Assembly: GCA_900557555.1 (NCBI GenBank)
Contig: USTH01000007.1
Span: 1-48,260 of the forward strand
Source: an uncultured Prevotellaceae bacterium
GTDB lineage: Bacteria > Bacteroidota > Bacteroidia > Bacteroidales > Bacteroidaceae
Length of the DNA: 48,260 bases
Direction: 5' to 3'
Each line of letters begins with the position of its first letter. Position 1 is the first letter of the stretch. Made by a program: the position numbers and the translations under genes. This document shows positions 17,250 through 25,391 of this stretch, in pieces. The notes beneath the pieces are model-generated. The model searched no databases. It had not been told where the DNA came from and worked only from the letters and a program-made list of their open reading frames with translations.

Positions 17250-18098
17250 ATGAGAAAAATTGGTGTGCTTCTGGCTTTGTCGCTCGTGTTGATGAGCGTG
17301 CGGGCTGATGATTTCGGCATGTGGACAGACATCGGGTTCGGGCAGAATCTCGGTGTGAGAGGCCTTAGTGCTGATGTTGATTTTGGATTTCGCAGCAATA
17401 ATAGCTTGCGCAGTGTTGACAGATGGAGTGCAGGCTTCGGCTTGAGCTATAGCGTGTGTCCTTATTTAAAGGTGGCAGCAAGCTATACCTATATGTACAG
17501 CTATTCTGGGGAAGAGCGCAAGGAAAACTATAAGTCGGACAATGTGACATGGAGTGGCTATAATGTTACTCACGGCTATTGGAGGAGCAAAAATCGTTTC
17601 TCTGTTGGGTTGAAGTCGGGCTTTGATTTGGGACGCTTCTCATTCTCTCTGCGTGAACGCTATCAACTAACAGGATACAATAGCGCTGGTGTGATGAAAA
17701 CCAAGTATCGTTACAATCCTGTCTATGATGTTGACGGAAAATTAGTTGATTATATTCTTAAGCCTGACTATCCACAGACCGTACCTGACCGTAAGAATCA
17801 TAAATCCAAGGAATATCTGCGCTCGAAGATTGAAGTGGCATATAACATACGCCGTTGTCCCGTAGATCCGTTTGTGTCGGTGGAGTTTGAAAACAACCTG
17901 CGCAATGCATTCAAACTTGATGAGGTGCGTTATGTGGCTGGCGCTGAATGGAAAATTTCAAAACAGGTGCAGCTAACGGGAAGCTATCACTTCAACAAGG
18001 GACGTGATGCTGACCACGATGACGATCTCAATGCGGTGGAACTCTCCTTGAAATTCAAAAACCTGTTTGGAGGGGTTAAGACTAAAAAGACAAAATAA
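17250..18098 (+). CDS. DUF2490 outer-membrane beta-barrel protein
   Basis: A 282-residue exported protein. A signal peptide (about 1-19, ending in VRA) is followed by alternating amphipathic strands ending in aromatic residues (SAGFGLSYSV, LKVAASYTYMYSY, RFSVGLKSGFDLG, QLTGSYHFNKG), as expected of a small outer-membrane barrel. It matches DUF2490. It lies 93 bp after the DUF4956 gene on the same strand, and the three may form an envelope-spanning set. It ends with a basic tail (GGVKTKKTK) rather than the usual terminal aromatic. Confidence 0.8.
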   Translation: MRKIGVLLALSLVLMSVRADDFGMWTDIGFGQNLGVRGLSADVDFGFRSNNSLRSVDRWSAGFGLSYSVCPYLKVAASYTYMYSYSGEERKENYKSDNVTWSGYNVTHGYWRSKNRFSVGLKSGFDLGRFSFSLRERYQLTGYNSAGVMKTKYRYNPVYDVDGKLVDYILKPDYPQTVPDRKNHKSKEYLRSKIEVAYNIRRCPVDPFVSVEFENNLRNAFKLDEVRYVAGAEWKISKQVQLTGSYHFNKGRDADHDDDLNAVELSLKFKNLFGGVKTKKTK

Positions 18099-18174
18099 GA
18101 GTGTGCGAAGGGAAACCTTGCCGATGTAGCGCTGTGGCTGTGAGACCTAAGGCTTGCCCCGGTTTCGCCATTTA

Positions 18175-18352
18175 TCCCAATTCGGTCGTTAGGACTTATT
18201 GGTTTTTGTTTTGTTAGAAGAGCAGATGTTGATTGTTGTTGTAGCGAATAATAGCGGGCTATTTTGAGCTAAAAATAAGCAGCAGATGCCTTATAAAAAG
18301 CAATAAGAAGCAATAAAGAAGATGTCATTTGCGACCTAATGACCGATTAGGG
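18175..18352 (+). repeat. dispersed ~180-bp element, copy B
   Basis: A full copy. The left end tcccaattcggtcgttagg and right end cctaatgaccgattaggg are inverted repeats matching at about 15 of 18 positions. The core gaataatagcgggctattttg carries the perfect AATAGC-GG-GCTATT hairpin. It starts about 77 bp after the DUF2490 stop and is followed by a terminator. Confidence 0.88.
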
Positions 18353-18374
18353 TTTATTTCTGATGGCTTTTGAC

Positions 18375-18415
18375 AGGGCATCTGTTGTTTCTAAGTGACG
18401 ACAGATGCCCTTTTT
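18375..18415 (+). terminator. intrinsic terminator after copy B
   Basis: AGGGCATCTGTTG (18375-18387) pairs with CGACAGATGCCCT (18399-18411), 13 bp with one G-U, followed by TTTT. It should end the VTC/DUF4956/DUF2490 transcript beyond the repeat, as at copy A. The rest of 18099-18580 shows nothing else I can support. Confidence 0.85.
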
Positions 18416-18581
18416 CGTTGGGGTAGAGGGTTGCCATGTCAGGCGGTCAACTTAATGACTTGTCTAATAAGGAAGATGGTAGGGCGTGATCCTTTCTCTA
18501 TAGGCAGGTAAAAGATTTAGGCCTATCTCCACTAAAAATCTTCTGTTCCTTCTTTATTGTTTCGCTATATGGGTAGGTAAA

Positions 18582-18615
18582 TAAAAAAACCTGTGGAACA
18601 TTGTTCCGCAGGTTT
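18582..18615 (-). terminator. terminator of the small lipoprotein gene
   Basis: On the minus strand AACCTGCGGAAC pairs with GTTCCACAGGTT around a 3-nt loop, 12-13 bp with one G-U, followed by T7. It lies 26 bp past the lipoprotein stop. Confidence 0.85.
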
Positions 18616-18640
18616 CAATCTCTCTAGTAATTGTGCTAGA

Positions 18641-18814
18641 TTAAGCCTGTGCTGCTGCAGTGTCAGCTGCTGCAGTGTCAACAGCTGCAGTGTCAACAGC
18701 TGTAGTATCAGTTACAACAGTGTCAGAATCCTGAGCTGCACCCTTCTGTGCGTTACCGCAAGAAGCGAAAGACATAGCAGCAAGTGCTACGAAAGCAAAC
18801 AATAACTTTTTCAT
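18641..18814 (-). CDS. 57-residue repeat-bearing lipoprotein
   Basis: A small secreted lipoprotein. The signal peptide MKKLLFAFVALAAMSFASC ends in an FASC lipobox with Cys19 as the acylated residue. The mature ~39 residues are low-complexity, built of Asp/Thr/Ala-rich VDTAA-like repeats encoded by a 15-bp tandem DNA repeat. It has its own -7 box (18863-18870) and a strong terminator, so it is a real transcription unit despite its size. No acidic export signal directly follows the cysteine (CGNAQKG), so it may stay in the periplasmic leaflet. Function unknown. Confidence 0.82.
   Translation of the reverse strand: MKKLLFAFVALAAMSFASCGNAQKGAAQDSDTVVTDTTAVDTAAVDTAAADTAAAQA
18657..18710. repeat. 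15-bp tandem repeat inside the small lipoprotein gene
   Basis: GCAGTGTCA recurs exactly every 15 bp at 18657, 18672 and 18687, with a degenerate fourth copy at 18702. Each unit encodes five residues (VDTAA type), so slippage would change length without breaking the frame. Confidence 0.8.
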
Positions 18815-18862
18815 TTCTTTCTGTGTTTAAAAGTTAAACGAATTATTTATTAAAACCGAGTG

Positions 18863-18895
18863 CAAAGGTAAGCACTTTTTTGAATGTACCGACAA
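18863..18895 (-). promoter_or_regulatory. promoter of the small lipoprotein gene
   Basis: Minus-strand TACCTTTG (18863-18870) is an exact TAnnTTTG. A TTG (18893-18895) lies 22 bp upstream as a possible -33 element. Confidence 0.6.
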
Positions 18896-18985
18896 TTTTT
18901 CTGATTTTTTTTGCATTATTTTTGTAACATTTTTCTTTTGTGCTGATATTCAGCAAGTTAAGTAAGTAGATTTTTTCTGGTAGAC

Positions 18986-19016
18986 TTGGTGGCATTGCAA
19001 TAATTTGTTAACTTTG
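18986..19016 (+). promoter_or_regulatory. mtaB promoter
   Basis: TTG (18986-18988), a 20-bp spacer and TAACTTTG (19009-19016) match the Bacteroidetes consensus. The predicted leader is only about 20 nt. Confidence 0.7.
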
Positions 19017-19041
19017 CATTTCAATTTATAAAGATGACGAA

Positions 19042-20430
19042 GTGAAAGAATCATATAAGCCCCTTAAAGCCTCTTATGTTACTTTGGGCTGCAAGCTGAA
19101 TTTTGCGGAGACATCAACCTTGGCAGACCGGCTTGAAGAAATAGGTATAGTCAGAGTGTCTGATGGTGAACAGGCGGATATATGTGTGGTAAATACCTGC
19201 AGTGTTACCGAGACGAGCAATCACAAGTGCCGTCAAGCTATCAACCGGCAGATACGCCTGCATCCGAGTGCAATGATTGTTGTGATGGGATGCTATGCTC
19301 AGCTGGATGGACGCAAAATTGCCGAGATGGACGGTGTTGACGTTGTTATCAGCATGGAGGACAAGTGTCGTGCTGTAGACATTGTCAAGTCGGCTTATGA
19401 TGAATTCGCTGCTATTCGAGATTTGCGTCTGGCAGGAGAAGAAAAAGTGGCGCTACACCGTTGTTCCGAGGTGAAGTCGAGAGACATACGTACTTTTGTG
19501 CCGTCTTGTTCGCGCGGAGAGCGCACAAGGTTTTTCCTAAAAGTACAGGACGGCTGCGATTATTACTGTTCTTACTGCACGATACCTATTGCTCGTGGAC
19601 GAAGCCGCAACGGTTCCGTGGCAGAACTTGTGGCGCAGGCGCGTGATGTGGTGCGGCAAGGGGGGCGCGAGATTGTTATCACTGGTGTAAACATCGGTGA
19701 CTTTGGCAAAAGTACTGGTGAGACATTCTTAGACCTAATCAGAGAACTTGATAAAGTTGAGGGGATAGAGCGTTATCGTATTTCGTCAATCGAACCTAAT
19801 TTGCTTACACCAGAGATAATAGATTTCTGTGCCGAGTCCGAACGCTTTATGCCCCATTTCCATATTCCGCTTCAGAGTGGCAGTGACGACGTGTTGCGAC
19901 TCATGCGTCGCAGATATGACACAGAGCTGTTTGCATCGCGCATAGATTATATAAGAAAGGTTATGCCCGACGCCTTTATTGGTGTAGACATCATTGTTGG
20001 GACGCGAGGTGAAACGGATGATTTTTTTGCAGACTCTATGAGGTTTGCTTCACATATTGATGTTTCGCAATACCATGTGTTTAGCTATTCTGAGCGCCCG
20101 GGTACATCGGCGCTACGCATTCCTTATGTGGTTGACGAAAAGGTGAAACATAGTCGGAGCAAGCAGTTGATGGCCCTGTCGGAACAGAAGAGGGTAGGGT
20201 TTTATAAAAGATACATAGGCACCGAACGCCCCGTGCTGACAGAGCACAGCCATGACGGACTTGCCGCCAAGGGCTTTACGGATAACTATATAAGGGTGGA
20301 GATACCAGAGCGTGAGATACTGGTCCCTGACAACAGAATTGTTATGTGCAGGCTGCTGGGGTTCAATGCCGACAGAAGTGCTTTGATCGGAGAGCTGGTA
20401 TCGCTGCATGGCGAAGTGGGAGAAAAGTAG
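19042..20430 (+). CDS. mtaB: tRNA t6A37 methylthiotransferase
   Basis: A 462-residue radical-SAM enzyme that converts t6A37 of tRNA to ms2t6A. The N-terminal methylthiotransferase domain supplies the three auxiliary-cluster cysteines (LGCKLN near 17, NTCSVTE, MGCYAQ); the radical-SAM CxxxCxxC is CDYYCSYC (about 174-181); a TRAM domain closes the protein. Sequence features fit MtaB rather than MiaB or RimO. The start is GTG 19042; the ATG at 19034 runs into a stop after three codons. Upstream of the glycosyltransferase by 50 bp, probably co-transcribed. Confidence 0.93.
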   Translation: MKESYKPLKASYVTLGCKLNFAETSTLADRLEEIGIVRVSDGEQADICVVNTCSVTETSNHKCRQAINRQIRLHPSAMIVVMGCYAQLDGRKIAEMDGVDVVISMEDKCRAVDIVKSAYDEFAAIRDLRLAGEEKVALHRCSEVKSRDIRTFVPSCSRGERTRFFLKVQDGCDYYCSYCTIPIARGRSRNGSVAELVAQARDVVRQGGREIVITGVNIGDFGKSTGETFLDLIRELDKVEGIERYRISSIEPNLLTPEIIDFCAESERFMPHFHIPLQSGSDDVLRLMRRRYDTELFASRIDYIRKVMPDAFIGVDIIVGTRGETDDFFADSMRFASHIDVSQYHVFSYSERPGTSALRIPYVVDEKVKHSRSKQLMALSEQKRVGFYKRYIGTERPVLTEHSHDGLAAKGFTDNYIRVEIPEREILVPDNRIVMCRLLGFNADRSALIGELVSLHGEVGEK

Positions 20431-20480
20431 GGTTTTACAGAACAAAATCATTGTTGATATTAAGAGAGGATTTTACACAG

Positions 20481-21494
20481 ATGAAAGATGTTTCGGTTAT
20501 CATATTGAATTGGAATGGGGCGGAAATGCTGCGCAAGTATCTCCCCTCGGTTGTGAAGAACTCTGTTGAGGCAGAGGTGGTGGTGGCAGACAATGGCAGC
20601 ACCGACAACTCGATAGAGGTGCTTACAGAGGAGTTCCCTGAGGTGAAAATAATACGCTTTGAGAAGAATTATGGATATGCGGGTGGCTACAACAAGGTTC
20701 TTGCACAAACTCAGACTCCCTACAGTCTGCTGCTTAACAGCGATGTGGAAGTAACCGAGGGCTGGCTCGTTCCGTTGCTTGCTTTCATGCGCTCTCATGG
20801 CGAGGTGGCGGCTTGTCAGCCAAAAATATTGAACTACAATCACCGTGAGTATTTTGAATATGCCGGAGCGTGCGGTGGCTTTGTTGATGGCTTAGGCTAT
20901 CCCTATTGTCGCGGAAGGATAATGGGTGTGGTGGAGCGTGACGAGGGGCAGTACGATGGAGCGCCGGTATCGGTGTTCTGGGCAACGGGTGCGGCACTGC
21001 TTGTACGTACGGATATATATAATAAGGTGGGAGGCTTGGACGAACGGTTCTTCGCTCATCAGGAAGAAATCGATTTCTGCTGGCGTCTGCACAGCCGCGG
21101 TTATGGTGTCTGGTGCGTACCAGAAAGCAAGGTGTATCATCTTGGGGGAGGCACACTCAACAAGTCGGACTCTCGCAAGACATTTCTCAATTTTCGAAAC
21201 AATCTGCTGATGCTTCACAAGAACTTGCCCGCTGGCAGACGCGCCGAAGTGATGTTCTTACGTTATTTCATGGATTATCTGGCAGCTCTTCAGAAAATGC
21301 TGTCAGGCGATTTCAAGGAAGCCTTGGCCATTGTAAGAGCAAGGTTTGAGTACTCTCACATGTGTCATGAGTTTGACAGGCAGCGCGACGAAAACCTTCG
21401 AGAAGCGGTTGTTGTTTCTATTCCGGAAATGCGTCCGAAATCTATCCTCTGGTGCTACTACGTCAAGGGTGTACGCAAGTTCTCGCAGTTGTAG
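20481..21494 (+). CDS. family 2 glycosyltransferase
   Basis: A 337-residue GT-A fold enzyme. It begins with DVSVIILNWNG, has VVVADNGSTDNSIE for nucleotide-sugar binding, LLNSDVEV as the DxD-like metal site and EEIDFCWRLHSRGY as the acceptor-side motif, all in the order of rhamnosyl/galactosyl-type GT2 enzymes. There is no membrane segment, so it should act on the cytoplasmic face in surface-glycan assembly. The longer frame from 20346 uses a non-ATG start inside mtaB; the ATG 20481 after AAGAGAGGA is much better. Donor and acceptor are unknown. Confidence 0.9.
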   Translation: MKDVSVIILNWNGAEMLRKYLPSVVKNSVEAEVVVADNGSTDNSIEVLTEEFPEVKIIRFEKNYGYAGGYNKVLAQTQTPYSLLLNSDVEVTEGWLVPLLAFMRSHGEVAACQPKILNYNHREYFEYAGACGGFVDGLGYPYCRGRIMGVVERDEGQYDGAPVSVFWATGAALLVRTDIYNKVGGLDERFFAHQEEIDFCWRLHSRGYGVWCVPESKVYHLGGGTLNKSDSRKTFLNFRNNLLMLHKNLPAGRRAEVMFLRYFMDYLAALQKMLSGDFKEALAIVRARFEYSHMCHEFDRQRDENLREAVVVSIPEMRPKSILWCYYVKGVRKFSQL

Positions 21495-21508
21495 CATAAT
21501 TCTCTTAA

Positions 21509-21691
21509 TCCTAATTCTGTCGTTAGGACTTATCGGATTTTGATTTTTAGGAGAGCAGATGTTGTTTGTCGTTTAGGGAACAATAGCGGGCTGTTTTGAG
21601 CTAAAGACAAGCACCAGATGCCTGATAAAAAACATAAGGCAATAAGAAGTAATAAAAAGGATGCCATTTACGACCTAATGACCGATTTGGG
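21509..21691 (+). repeat. dispersed ~180-bp element, copy C
   Basis: A full copy (left end tcctaattctgtcgttagg, right end cctaatgaccgatttggg, core aacaatagcgggctgttttg with a compensating G-T pair in the small hairpin). It starts 15 bp after the glycosyltransferase stop, in a convergent intergenic region. No hairpin terminator follows it. Nothing else is visible in 21692-21763. Confidence 0.87.
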
Positions 21692-21763
21692 CTCAATTCT
21701 TTATTTGCCGTATTTAGATGCGAATTTGAATGCAAAGGTAAATGAAAGAGATGGAGTGGGTCA

Positions 21764-21994
21764 TTACCGTTCCTCGGTGAAGTCAACGTATTCGCCTTCG
21801 CCTTTCTCTATGGGTTTTGTGGAACGGGATTGCGTGTGAGTTTGGCGCCGTTCTGCTTCTGCGTATTTCTGTTTGCTTTTACGGCCGTTTGATTTTGGTG
21901 TGACGCCTTTAAATGCGTCGTGCCAGATATTGCCTATTGCCTTGAAGCAATAGTATGCTATGACAAACAGCAGCAGTATGGTCAATACACTCAT
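21764..21994 (-). CDS. DUF4834 family small membrane protein
   Basis: A 76-residue protein: one N-terminal membrane helix (about 2-22, SVLTILLLFVIAYYCFKAIG) followed by a short basic, polar cytoplasmic tail ending in GEGEYVDFTEER. This layout matches the Bacteroidetes DUF4834 family, of unknown function. It lies 121 bp downstream of pssA on the same strand and could belong to that transcript. Confidence 0.78.
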   Translation of the reverse strand: MSVLTILLLFVIAYYCFKAIGNIWHDAFKGVTPKSNGRKSKQKYAEAERRQTHTQSRSTKPIEKGEGEYVDFTEER

Positions 21995-22115
21995 GTAAAG
22001 GGAAAATTTTTGTTATTTCTATGTCTTTATACAGACAGTGTGCCAGCGTTCGTATTTGCGTGGTCTCGTTTTGCGAAAAAAGGTTAAGACACCGGAAGAA
22101 TGGCTAAAGGCGATG

Positions 22116-22901
22116 TCATTTGGCCTTGCTTCTGCTGACAAGCGATAGGGCGACGTACCAGATGATAGCCAACCCAATTCCCACGACAATGTTCTCCAGA
22201 CCCGTCAGTGCGGAGGCAATGATGAGTATGGCCGACGTAGCCAGAAATGTATAACGTATGGAGTTGTCTTTCCAACTGAAGTTCTTGAATTTCAGTGCGA
22301 AGAGGGGAACTTCGCTCACGAGCAGGGCGGAGGATAGGGCTATTAAGACCATCAAGGCGATGATGGCAGTGAGATAGGCGGCAGGTTCTTCAGGGCAAAT
22401 TATGCTGTAGTAGTATCTGTCGACGGTTATGGCAACAGATGACAGCAGCAAGGCATTGGCTGGTGTCGGCAATCCCAGAAAACTTGTCTTCTGACGGGAG
22501 TCGAGGTTGAATTTTGCCAACCTTAAAGCCGAGAATGCTACGATAAGGAATGCAGCCACGTTGATGTGTGAGAGGTTGTCTGTTTCCGCAAAATATAATG
22601 TGTTATTATTGATGGCGGTAAGAAAGCCGTAGCTATTCGCCAGGTTTCCTAACAGTGCAAAGAACATTGCTGATGGTGCAAAACCAAAAGTTATCAAATC
22701 TGCCAGAGAGTCGAGTTCTACGCCAAGGGGTGACGACACGTGTAGCTTTCTTGCTGCAAAGCCATCGAAGAAGTCAAATATAGCTCCAAACACTATGAAG
22801 TAGAGTGCTGTGGTGTAATGGCCACAAAAGGCTTGGTTGACTGCGATGCTTCCGCATACCAAATTGCAGAGAGTGATGATGTTGGGGATATGTCTCTTCA
22901 T
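22116..22901 (-). CDS. pssA: CDP-diacylglycerol-serine O-phosphatidyltransferase
   Basis: A 261-residue inner-membrane CDP-alcohol phosphatidyltransferase that joins serine to CDP-diacylglycerol to make phosphatidylserine. The signature DG-xx-AR-x8-G-x3-D-x3-D is seen complete in the segment from DGFAARKL to LDSLADL (residues about 45-68), with about seven hydrophobic helices. It lies 12 bp downstream of psd, so the two steps of phosphatidylethanolamine synthesis are encoded together, decarboxylase first. Confidence 0.96.
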   Translation of the reverse strand: MKRHIPNIITLCNLVCGSIAVNQAFCGHYTTALYFIVFGAIFDFFDGFAARKLHVSSPLGVELDSLADLITFGFAPSAMFFALLGNLANSYGFLTAINNNTLYFAETDNLSHINVAAFLIVAFSALRLAKFNLDSRQKTSFLGLPTPANALLLSSVAITVDRYYYSIICPEEPAAYLTAIIALMVLIALSSALLVSEVPLFALKFKNFSWKDNSIRYTFLATSAILIIASALTGLENIVVGIGLAIIWYVALSLVSRSKAK

Positions 22902-22913
22902 TTCAGGACGTGG

Positions 22914-23639
22914 TTATTCTGTTGCCGTTACAGGCTTGAGGGTAGCGATTACGGTGCCGTTGCCGACAGTAGCCTGTCCCATGGAAACCTTGATGTCGCA
23001 GTCTGTTGGGAGAAAGATGTCTACGCGACTTCCAAATTTAATGAACCCAAGGTGTTCATCTATGTAGCACTCTTCGTCCTGACGGGCGTAAGTTACAATG
23101 CGTCTTGCCATTGCCCCGGCAATCTGGCGCACAAGAATTTCACCGTATTTCTCGGTGTCAATCACTATGGTAGAGCGTTCGTTTTCCATGCTTGCCTTTG
23201 GAAGCCAGGCTTTGTGATAATTGCCGTTCTGATGTGTCACTTGTTTCACAATGCCGTCTACAGGAAACCAATTGGCATGTACGTTTGTCAACGACATGAA
23301 GATTGACACCATCTTGCGCCTACCATGGAAATACTCTTGTTCGTCAACTTCCTCAACCACAACAATCTTGCCGTCGGCGGGGGCAACGACCACACCGTCT
23401 GTCTCGCCTTTGAAGTAGCGTATTGGGCAACGGAAGAAGTTGACCATGATACAGTACACTACAAGCGAGGTGGTCAGTGTAATATAAAAGATGTAAGGTG
23501 TGTCAAGCACTCTGGTAAAGAGCCAGAGGAATATGGCGTTGACCGCCAATAATACTATGGCACTGGCGGTCAGTGTTGATGTGCCTTCGTGGTGAAGGCG
23601 TATTTTTTTTAGTTTTTTGATTCGTTTCAGAGTTTCCAT
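22914..23639 (-). CDS. psd: phosphatidylserine decarboxylase, short type
   Basis: A 241-residue proenzyme that decarboxylates phosphatidylserine to phosphatidylethanolamine. Two membrane helices (about 25-65) anchor it. The self-cleavage site is FGS at Gly203-Ser204 in the FIKFGSRVDIFLP segment; Ser204 would become the pyruvoyl cofactor, leaving a short alpha chain of 38 residues. The FGS rather than LGST motif marks the short, archaeal/Sinorhizobium-like class. The start is an ATG; pssA follows 12 bp later. Confidence 0.95.
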   Translation of the reverse strand: METLKRIKKLKKIRLHHEGTSTLTASAIVLLAVNAIFLWLFTRVLDTPYIFYITLTTSLVVYCIMVNFFRCPIRYFKGETDGVVVAPADGKIVVVEEVDEQEYFHGRRKMVSIFMSLTNVHANWFPVDGIVKQVTHQNGNYHKAWLPKASMENERSTIVIDTEKYGEILVRQIAGAMARRIVTYARQDEECYIDEHLGFIKFGSRVDIFLPTDCDIKVSMGQATVGNGTVIATLKPVTATE

Positions 23640-23676
23640 GTACGATGCACTTATGGAGAGAAAAGTGATATAAATG

Positions 23677-23684
23677 CAAATGTA
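23677..23684 (-). promoter_or_regulatory. -7 box of psd-pssA
   Basis: Minus-strand TACATTTG fits TAnnTTTG. No good -33 element is visible. It lies about 40 bp upstream of the psd ATG. Confidence 0.5.
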
Positions 23685-23816
23685 CGGATTTTTACTGGTA
23701 TTTCGGCAGTTTTATGTGCTTTTTTAGTCTGTCACGTGGGCGGCCTGTCTGACGAGCATGAGTGCTGGTGCGGTTTTGTGTAAAGCAAATGATGGGCGTA
23801 ACGACAAGTTGTGCCG

Positions 23817-24368
23817 TTACCGTGTTGGGGTTTTGTTGTCGTGCATGCGGCGCACGGAGCGTTTGTGTTCTTCAGAGCGTCTTTGGTGTTCCTTGGAATA
23901 CTCTTCGGCAAGTTGCTGCTCTTTGGCCTGGAGGTTTTGGAGCACAGTGTTGAGACTTTGTTGAGAGATTGTAATGTCCATTTTTGACAGTCCTCGCAGG
24001 CATTCCTTGAGCGTTCTCACGGCAATGGCTTGTGCTTGGTTTACGGTTGTCATGCCTTTGCGGGTAAGGGTGATGTAGTTGTTGCGAAAGTCAGTGCGGG
24101 CTTTGCGTCGCTCAATGATTTTCATTTCTTCAAGTGCGGTGATGATGCGGCTCATGGTCGGCTTGCTTAGTGTGGTGGCGTTGCAGAGATCTTGCTGGGT
24201 GCATATGTCGCATTGACTTATGGCAACGAGCACGTCCCATTGGTCGTCGGTTATCTCAATGCCTGCTGAGTGGAAGTCCTCGTTGAGGCGGCGCCGCAGT
24301 GCGGTGCTGACTTTGCCGTTCATCAGGGCGAAAATGAGGCGGTAGTCTATGGTCAGAGCTGTACTCAT
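23817..24368 (-). CDS. MarR-family transcriptional regulator
   Basis: A 183-residue winged-helix DNA-binding protein. The helix-turn-helix lies at about 57-85 (TQQDLCNATTLSKPTMSRII), followed by the wing with KARTDFRNNYITLTRKG. The C-terminal ~45 residues form an unusually long, highly charged coiled tail (QAKEQQLAEEYSKEHQRRSEE and on) beyond the normal dimer helix. MarR proteins usually repress nearby genes in response to small molecules. It lies 22 bp downstream of the GH25 gene, so they share a transcript; the target is unknown. Confidence 0.9.
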   Translation of the reverse strand: MSTALTIDYRLIFALMNGKVSTALRRRLNEDFHSAGIEITDDQWDVLVAISQCDICTQQDLCNATTLSKPTMSRIITALEEMKIIERRKARTDFRNNYITLTRKGMTTVNQAQAIAVRTLKECLRGLSKMDITISQQSLNTVLQNLQAKEQQLAEEYSKEHQRRSEEHKRSVRRMHDNKTPTR

Positions 24369-24390
24369 GTGTGTGGGCGGTACGTGTAGG

Positions 24391-25206
24391 TTAAAGAAGA
24401 ATGTCGCTTAATGAAGTGTTGGGGCCAAAACGGTCAAGGTCCACGTCGCCTGATATGCCGTCGATACGTCCGTGTTCGGTGAATTGCCAAATATTGTGGC
24501 GCTTGCCGTCAAGTTTAGGCTGTTTGTGGCTGTAACGTGCGATGAAGAGAATCTGGTCGTCAAACTTTGGTGAGAGGTAGTTCTTGTAGAACTTGTGGCT
24601 GCAATACAGTACGGGCGCAACTCCGTAGTGCTCCTTGGCAAGCTCCATGAATTTTGCTATGCTGTCCCGCTTCTGTTGTGCAGTCCACTGCGTCACCTTG
24701 TTCTCTTCTACATCCACAACGGGTACCAAGTCCTGAGGGTACTGGTCTGCTACACTTGCAAAGTAGCGGAACTGTGTGCGCATGCAGGTTTTTGTGGTGA
24801 GCAGGTGGTAAGCTCCTACTTTAAGCCCGAACTTTCGGGCGTGTGTGGTGTTATAGACAAACTGCTTGTCGGTATGACGGTATCCTTCGGTAGCTTTGAT
24901 GTACACAAATTTTATGCTGGGGTCTTTGGCAACGGTCTCCCAGTCTATTTTGCCGTTGTGGTGCGAAATGTCAATGCCGTCATACAGTTCGTCAGCCCCT
25001 GGCCGATAGGTGCTGGCAACTTTGTAATAGAGGCTGTAGAAAACGTTGGGAAGGAAGAAGAATACCACAAAACCAAACATCATGGCAGCGAAAATGCTGA
25101 TGCACAGTGTTCGGGCTATTTTCATAGCTATGCCTGGAGCATGCGATTTCCGGCCGTGTGGAGTGCGCCTGACATAGTGTTTCTTGTGGTTGCTTTTTTT
25201 TCTCAT
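24391..25206 (-). CDS. GH25 lysozyme-like muramidase, membrane-anchored
   Basis: A 271-residue glycoside hydrolase family 25 protein expected to cut peptidoglycan between MurNAc and GlcNAc. A basic N-terminus (MRKKSNHKKHYVRR) precedes one signal-anchor helix (about 30-55). The catalytic domain shows YDGIDISHHNGKIDW, FVYIKATEG, the DxE pair in VVDVEENK, and GDVDLDRF at the end. The start is ATG 25206: the TTG 42 bp upstream (25248) lies inside a -7 promoter box, so it cannot be the start of that message. Probably a self-wall remodelling enzyme, since it is anchored and not in a phage context. Confidence 0.92.
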   Translation of the reverse strand: MRKKSNHKKHYVRRTPHGRKSHAPGIAMKIARTLCISIFAAMMFGFVVFFFLPNVFYSLYYKVASTYRPGADELYDGIDISHHNGKIDWETVAKDPSIKFVYIKATEGYRHTDKQFVYNTTHARKFGLKVGAYHLLTTKTCMRTQFRYFASVADQYPQDLVPVVDVEENKVTQWTAQQKRDSIAKFMELAKEHYGVAPVLYCSHKFYKNYLSPKFDDQILFIARYSHKQPKLDGKRHNIWQFTEHGRIDGISGDVDLDRFGPNTSLSDILL

Positions 25207-25245
25207 GGCAAAAAGTGGAGAGGGTCTCCAAGTCGTTTCTTTCTG

Positions 25246-25278
25246 CAAATATACTTAAATATATGTATCCGAAGCAAA
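25246..25278 (-). promoter_or_regulatory. promoter of GH25-marR
   Basis: Minus-strand TATATTTG (25246-25253) with TTTG (25275-25278) 21 bp upstream. It decides the GH25 start by excluding the upstream TTG. Confidence 0.72.
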
Positions 25279-25359
25279 CGGGTACGAAGATTTAGGTATG
25301 ATAATCAAAATTTTCTTATCTTTTTTGCGTTGTTTTTAGTTTATGAAAAAGGTTATGCT

Positions 25360-25367
25360 TATTTTTG
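25360..25367 (+). promoter_or_regulatory. -7 box of the chorismatase/RidA-like gene
   Basis: TATTTTTG fits TAnnTTTG and lies 24 bp before the ATG, so the leader would be very short. No clear -33 element. Divergent from the GH25 promoter. Confidence 0.5.
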
Positions 25368-25391
25368 CGTTGAAATCACAAACGCAGAGTA

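Noticed and set aside
18657..18710. Short regular direct repeats considered as a CRISPR array
   Set aside because: The unit is 15 bp with no unique spacers, and it encodes a peptide repeat inside a lipoprotein gene.
20346..20480. N-terminal extension of the glycosyltransferase frame into mtaB
   Set aside because: It needs a non-ATG start within mtaB and adds residues unlike a GT2 N-terminus. The ATG at 20481 directly precedes the DVSVIILNWNG strand.
23798..23820. GTAACG/CGTTAC hairpin at the end of the MarR gene considered as a terminator
   Set aside because: No T-run follows on the minus strand, and the stem overlaps the stop codon.
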